A stretch of DNA of 64,000 nucleotides from Peribacillus asahii. GTDB taxonomy: Bacteria; Bacillota; Bacilli; Bacillales; DSM-1321. The stretch lies in assembly GCF_004006295.1 (NCBI RefSeq), contig NZ_CP026095.1, forward strand, positions 2,218,001 to 2,282,000, given 5' to 3'. The translations under genes were made by a program, and so were the position numbers. Positions 62,001 to 64,000 of this stretch are shown one piece after another (within the stretch, counting starts at the first letter, position 1; every line of letters starts with the position of its first letter). The notes under the pieces are model-generated. The model ran no database searches, had not been told where the DNA came from, and saw nothing but the letters and a program-made list of their open reading frames with translations.

Positions 62001-62234
62001 TATGATCTTTGGTGGAATCCTGCGGTCGAGGAGCAAGCGGCAGACCGTGCTCATCGAATTGGTCAGAAAAATGTTGTACAGGTTATCAAGCTTGTTGCCC
62101 GTGGCACAATAGAAGAAAAAATGAATGAGCTCCAAGAAAAAAAGAGAGAGCTTATTGCAGACATTATCGATTCAGAAGAAAAAGCATCAGTCATTTTAAC
62201 CGAAGAGGATATTCGTGAAATTTTGATGATATAA
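59022..62234 (+). CDS. SWIM-type SNF2 helicase (YwqA-like)
   Basis: A 1070-residue Swi2/Snf2 ATPase. Near the N-terminus is a SWIM zinc finger (CSCPTLPNFQKCCQHIAA, residues 67-84). A bacterial SNF2-associated region follows. The motor starts about residue 635: DDMGLGKTLQS (Walker A), VFFDEAQTFKNP (DEAQ box), and FGLTGTPVENSLEELWSIYH. The helicase C half has IFSQFTKMLELIGREITMRG, YFYLDGQTPSEERVEICNRF and ADRAHRIGQKNVVQVIKLVA. Such proteins translocate on double-stranded DNA and remodel protein-DNA complexes; YwqA is the B. subtilis counterpart. Length is normal and the gene intact. Confidence 0.93.
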   Translation: MDIKVNYKIIKEMCGTVSFKRGDSFYRASKVTFNQYSSDFCEATVNGTEDFHVTIEKDGTGNIQTKCSCPTLPNFQKCCQHIAAVLLAIYEHQRQGTFPIDVQGMQSNHGELTEEFITLFNDRPTRTSGHQLHFEKREVLDVMFTCKPFSIGNGQYLFGIEVKIGHMKLQNIRGFLQNVKHGEPSTLSSTFRYNPSLHCFSNDSDAVIHQLIRVVQDEKSFLEALPNLSDCTVRNQTLLIPPSTWMGLVPLLTKTPLVTIEHNGHSFESLRILDGPPPLQFTFEEIEGDDYQLTIRGFDRMVVLNFYSSVLCDGIVFQLEGQDCERLSKLKQMLASPDTNHIPIPHEQMDFFLKKIVPGLKKIGDVQLSKALSQEITKTPLVAKLYLDRLKNRLLAGLEFQYENVVIQPLESRDIPTGPMIIRNLEKEEEILQLMEGSGFSKTEGGYYMQNEALEYEFLYHVVPKLHPLVQIYATTAVRNRIVRKNAHPKIRVKVKKERTNWLEFKFEMDGIADKQIREILAALEEKRKYYRLPNGSLLSLETKEMKEIHRFLNEVPVQDENFEASLNMPIIQSLKHLDFIDDSQVFTVEESFSQFLDHILNPGNLNFEVPQSLDNILRDYQKHGYKWMKIIASYGFGGVLADDMGLGKTLQSITFIVSELSSIRDRSLPVLIVCPSSLTYNWLHEMMKFAPNLQAIVLDGNKADRKKLQKDIKNIDVIITSYPLLRQDIKWYEDQTFHTVFFDEAQTFKNPLTQTARAVKRIQANNRFGLTGTPVENSLEELWSIYHIVFPQLFQGLKEYSHLSRKTIARRVRPFLFRRIKEEVLAELPEKIESLEVSELLPEQKKLYAAYLAKLRHDTLKHLDKDTIRKNRIRILAGLTRLRQICCHPALFVDGYTGSSAKYEQLLQILEESRLSGRRVLIFSQFTKMLELIGREITMRGQTYFYLDGQTPSEERVEICNRFNDGERDLFLISLKAGGTGLNLTGADTVILYDLWWNPAVEEQAADRAHRIGQKNVVQVIKLVARGTIEEKMNELQEKKRELIADIIDSEEKASVILTEEDIREILMI

Positions 62235-62248
62235 AAAATATAAGAGAG

Positions 62249-62279
62249 GCACTACTTTCGTACGGAGTAGTGCTTTTTT
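62249..62279 (+). terminator. Terminator of the SNF2 gene
   Basis: GCACTACT (62249-62256) pairs with AGTAGTGC (62266-62273), followed by TTTTTT. Confidence 0.9.
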
Positions 62280-62401
62280 AACGTTTTAGGGCGGGTTATT
62301 AGCTTACTTTTATTTTAAGGAACATTGGTTTATATAAATTAAGAAGAATATCTACATCTTTAAACAAAATAATACAGAGACGAATGGAGGACGATACTGA
62401 C

Positions 62402-62776
62402 ATGGAGAGCGTATCAAATGTAGATAAATTGGAATCAATAAAATCCTTCCAATCAACAATTAGAAAACTTGAAAAAACCTTGGCTACGATGACTCAGAAA
62501 GGCGCAAATACTGCCTTAGTAAAGAAACGACTCAAAGCTAGTTATATCGGCTTAGCCATGCTGGAAAACGTTTGGAATCAAAGACTCCATCATTACACCC
62601 TGGAAGATTTAGCGGAAGCCCGCAATGTTCTTACTGGTTTATTTCCATCAATTGAGAACAGTTATGCTAAGTTAAAGGCAGGTAGTCCCCAAAAAACGCT
62701 TTTAGAACGAAGAATTAAAGCGTTGGATCTAGCTGTTCAAGCGATTGACGACCTTTCCAATGGAATAGCTAAATAG
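62402..62776 (+). CDS. Small helical protein, unknown
   Basis: ATG 62402 gives 124 residues (an ATG at 62384 is also possible; GGAGGA at 62385-62390 favours the later start). Nearly all of the protein is predicted helix: LESIKSFQSTIRKLEKTLAT, LVKKRLKASYIGLAMLENVW, HYTLEDLAEARNVLTGLFPS and LERRIKALDLAVQAIDDLSN. It is rich in Lys/Leu and likely a helical bundle. It follows the SNF2 gene after a terminator, so it is probably transcribed separately. Family not recognised with certainty. Confidence 0.7.
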   Translation: MESVSNVDKLESIKSFQSTIRKLEKTLATMTQKGANTALVKKRLKASYIGLAMLENVWNQRLHHYTLEDLAEARNVLTGLFPSIENSYAKLKAGSPQKTLLERRIKALDLAVQAIDDLSNGIAK

Positions 62777-62897
62777 AGTAATCGAAAGGGATTTCCAATC
62801 CTAATTCAAGCCATAAAAATTACTTATTAAAAACTGGTTCCTACCGTTACAAAAAGCCATATATATAGAATAAAAGCCTAACAGGAGTAGATATTCA

Positions 62898-64000
62898 TTG
62901 GACAAACAAAATAGCCGATTTAGATGGGTTGTATTTGCTTCTGTATTGTTTACTTATTTATTAATGTCAAGCCAACGTACTGCTCCGGGATTGATTATCG
63001 ACCAAGTAATGTTGGATTTTAATGTAACAGCAACAACAATTGGGTTACTGACAAGTATCCAATTTTTTGTGTATACGGGTTTGCAAATTCCGATGGGGAT
63101 TTTGGCTGATCGTTTTGGACCCAATTTCTTTCTAATTATTGGTGCAATCCTTACAGGTTTAGGTACAATCCTTTATAGCTTTGGCACGAATGAATTTTTC
63201 TTATTTTTTTCCAGAATTTTAACCGGGACGGGGGATGCGACCATCTGGGTCAATATGGTGTTAATTTTGAGCCAATGGTTTAATGCAAAGGAATTTACAC
63301 GATTAATTGGTATAGCAGCAATGACGGGAAGCCTTGGTTTCCTTTTGGCGACAGTTCCTTTCTCCTTATTGATTGACTTCCTTGGTTGGAGGGCAGCATT
63401 TTTTTTAGCGGGACTACTGCTATGCTTATGTGGCATTCTCCTTTATTTTGTACTTTTAAAAAAACCAAAACAATCGGTATTTATAAAAAATGAAGTACAA
63501 CGTGAAAAAACATTGGTTTTACTACGAAGAATATTTTCGAATCGGCAAGCATGGGCTTTATTCTTTTGTCACTTTGGAATTGTTGGAACGTATGTTGGAT
63601 TTATCAGTTCGTGGGGAGTGCCCTATGGGATGAATGTGTATGGAATGACACGTTCAGATGCGAGTCAACTTATTATGATTGGTCTGATCGGGGCACTTAT
63701 TGGTGCTCCTCTAGCTAGTTGGATTTCTAGTCAGTTAGAAACAATTAAATGGCCGTATGTTGTTGTTCATATCATTCTTTTATCGACTTGGTCAATCTTT
63801 CTTTTATTTAATGGGAATCCTCCATTTTTCTTGTTAACTATACTTTTCTTTATTATTGGCCTTGCATATGGGGCAAATGCCTTAACTTTTGCTGCCGTTC
63901 GTCAATCTTTTCCTATCATAGAATCTGGTATTGTCTCTGGGTTTGCGAATACGGGTGGATTTCTAAGTGCCGTATTGCTGCCAAGTATTTTTGGAAAACT
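62898..64000 (+). CDS. MFS transporter (partial, N-terminal ~367 residues)
   Basis: TTG 62898 has AGGAG at 9 bases upstream. The frame is open to the window edge. Membrane segments alternate regularly, and the MFS motif A region reads PMGILADRFGPNFFLIIGAI between segments 2 and 3. Other parts are GTGDATIWVNMVLILSQWFN and NGNPPFFLLTILFFIIGLAY. The pattern is that of 12-helix major-facilitator carriers, the group that includes nitrate/cyanate and drug exporters; the substrate is not predictable. About 40 residues or more lie outside the window. Confidence 0.85.
   Translation, partial: MDKQNSRFRWVVFASVLFTYLLMSSQRTAPGLIIDQVMLDFNVTATTIGLLTSIQFFVYTGLQIPMGILADRFGPNFFLIIGAILTGLGTILYSFGTNEFFLFFSRILTGTGDATIWVNMVLILSQWFNAKEFTRLIGIAAMTGSLGFLLATVPFSLLIDFLGWRAAFFLAGLLLCLCGILLYFVLLKKPKQSVFIKNEVQREKTLVLLRRIFSNRQAWALFFCHFGIVGTYVGFISSWGVPYGMNVYGMTRSDASQLIMIGLIGALIGAPLASWISSQLETIKWPYVVVHIILLSTWSIFLLFNGNPPFFLLTILFFIIGLAYGANALTFAAVRQSFPIIESGIVSGFANTGGFLSAVLLPSIFGK

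Overview
This window is low-GC Firmicute DNA, most likely the chromosome of an endospore-forming Bacillus-type bacterium. The evidence is a GerA-family germinant-receptor operon, strong AGGAGG ribosome binding sites, T-box leaders before a threonyl-tRNA synthetase, a YwqA-like SNF2 helicase and a heterocycloanthracin-type bacteriocin cluster. The genus cannot be fixed from the sequence alone. No rRNA, tRNA or CRISPR array was seen.

Layout. 1-2290 (minus): germinant receptor genes (B subunit running off the edge, A subunit, and a 41-residue membrane protein upstream). 2486-4618: decayed IS3 and IS110 elements and a truncated GrpB-family gene. 4619-14237: an organosulfur-scavenging island with more GCG/ACG/CGT codons than its surroundings. 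It has a MetQ-type lipoprotein on minus, then divergently two HpaB-like flavin oxygenases, SsuD-like and SfnG-like LLM monooxygenases, MetN/MetI-type transporter parts, SfnB and a truncated iron alcohol dehydrogenase. 14238-19400: decayed DNA, a frameshifted methyltransferase, and tandem T-boxes driving thrS. 19820-21102: an intact-looking IS3-family element. 21278-27376: a PH-domain membrane protein, a VirD4/HerA-like ATPase, a zincin-like protein, a TcaA/YvbJ-like protein and a membrane protein. 27570-29024: a PLP decarboxylase. 29842-31286: a frameshifted IS3 element. 31570-40497: a TetR-regulated ABC exporter, a broken Tn3-family transposase, a GntR-regulated ABC exporter and a broken resolvase. 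40886-48190: small acidic orphan proteins around a nested group II intron / IS66 / MocR remnant, then a decayed copper ATPase. 48304-50563: CC/Se-motif protein, uroporphyrinogen-III synthase-like protein, nonsense-split methyltransferase. 50796-56673: thiazole/oxazole-modified bacteriocin cluster. 57194-64000: small and membrane proteins, SNF2 helicase, a small helical protein and an MFS transporter running off the edge.

How genes work together. The sulfur island looks like a sulfur-starvation module: uptake of organosulfur compounds, oxygenolytic C-S cleavage by reduced-flavin enzymes, and release of sulfite. Its two divergent transcripts each begin with a similar leader, a CYGGAYCACCRGAG hairpin fused to an intrinsic terminator, which suggests shared attenuation control. 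The bacteriocin cluster holds a Cys-rich precursor, a RRE/ThiF-type maturation protein, a YcaO cyclodehydratase and a SagB-type dehydrogenase, enough to make thiazoles, but no exporter is visible.

Much of the window is a graveyard of mobile DNA. Short dispersed hairpin repeats recur in the intergenic regions, and insertion sequences have landed in the loops of hairpins at two places. Two exactly 89-nt elements at 14239 and 47214 share their head and loop sequence but have different, fully paired stems. Together with the divergent leaders and the PH/ATPase/zincin group, these are the best candidates for something undescribed.
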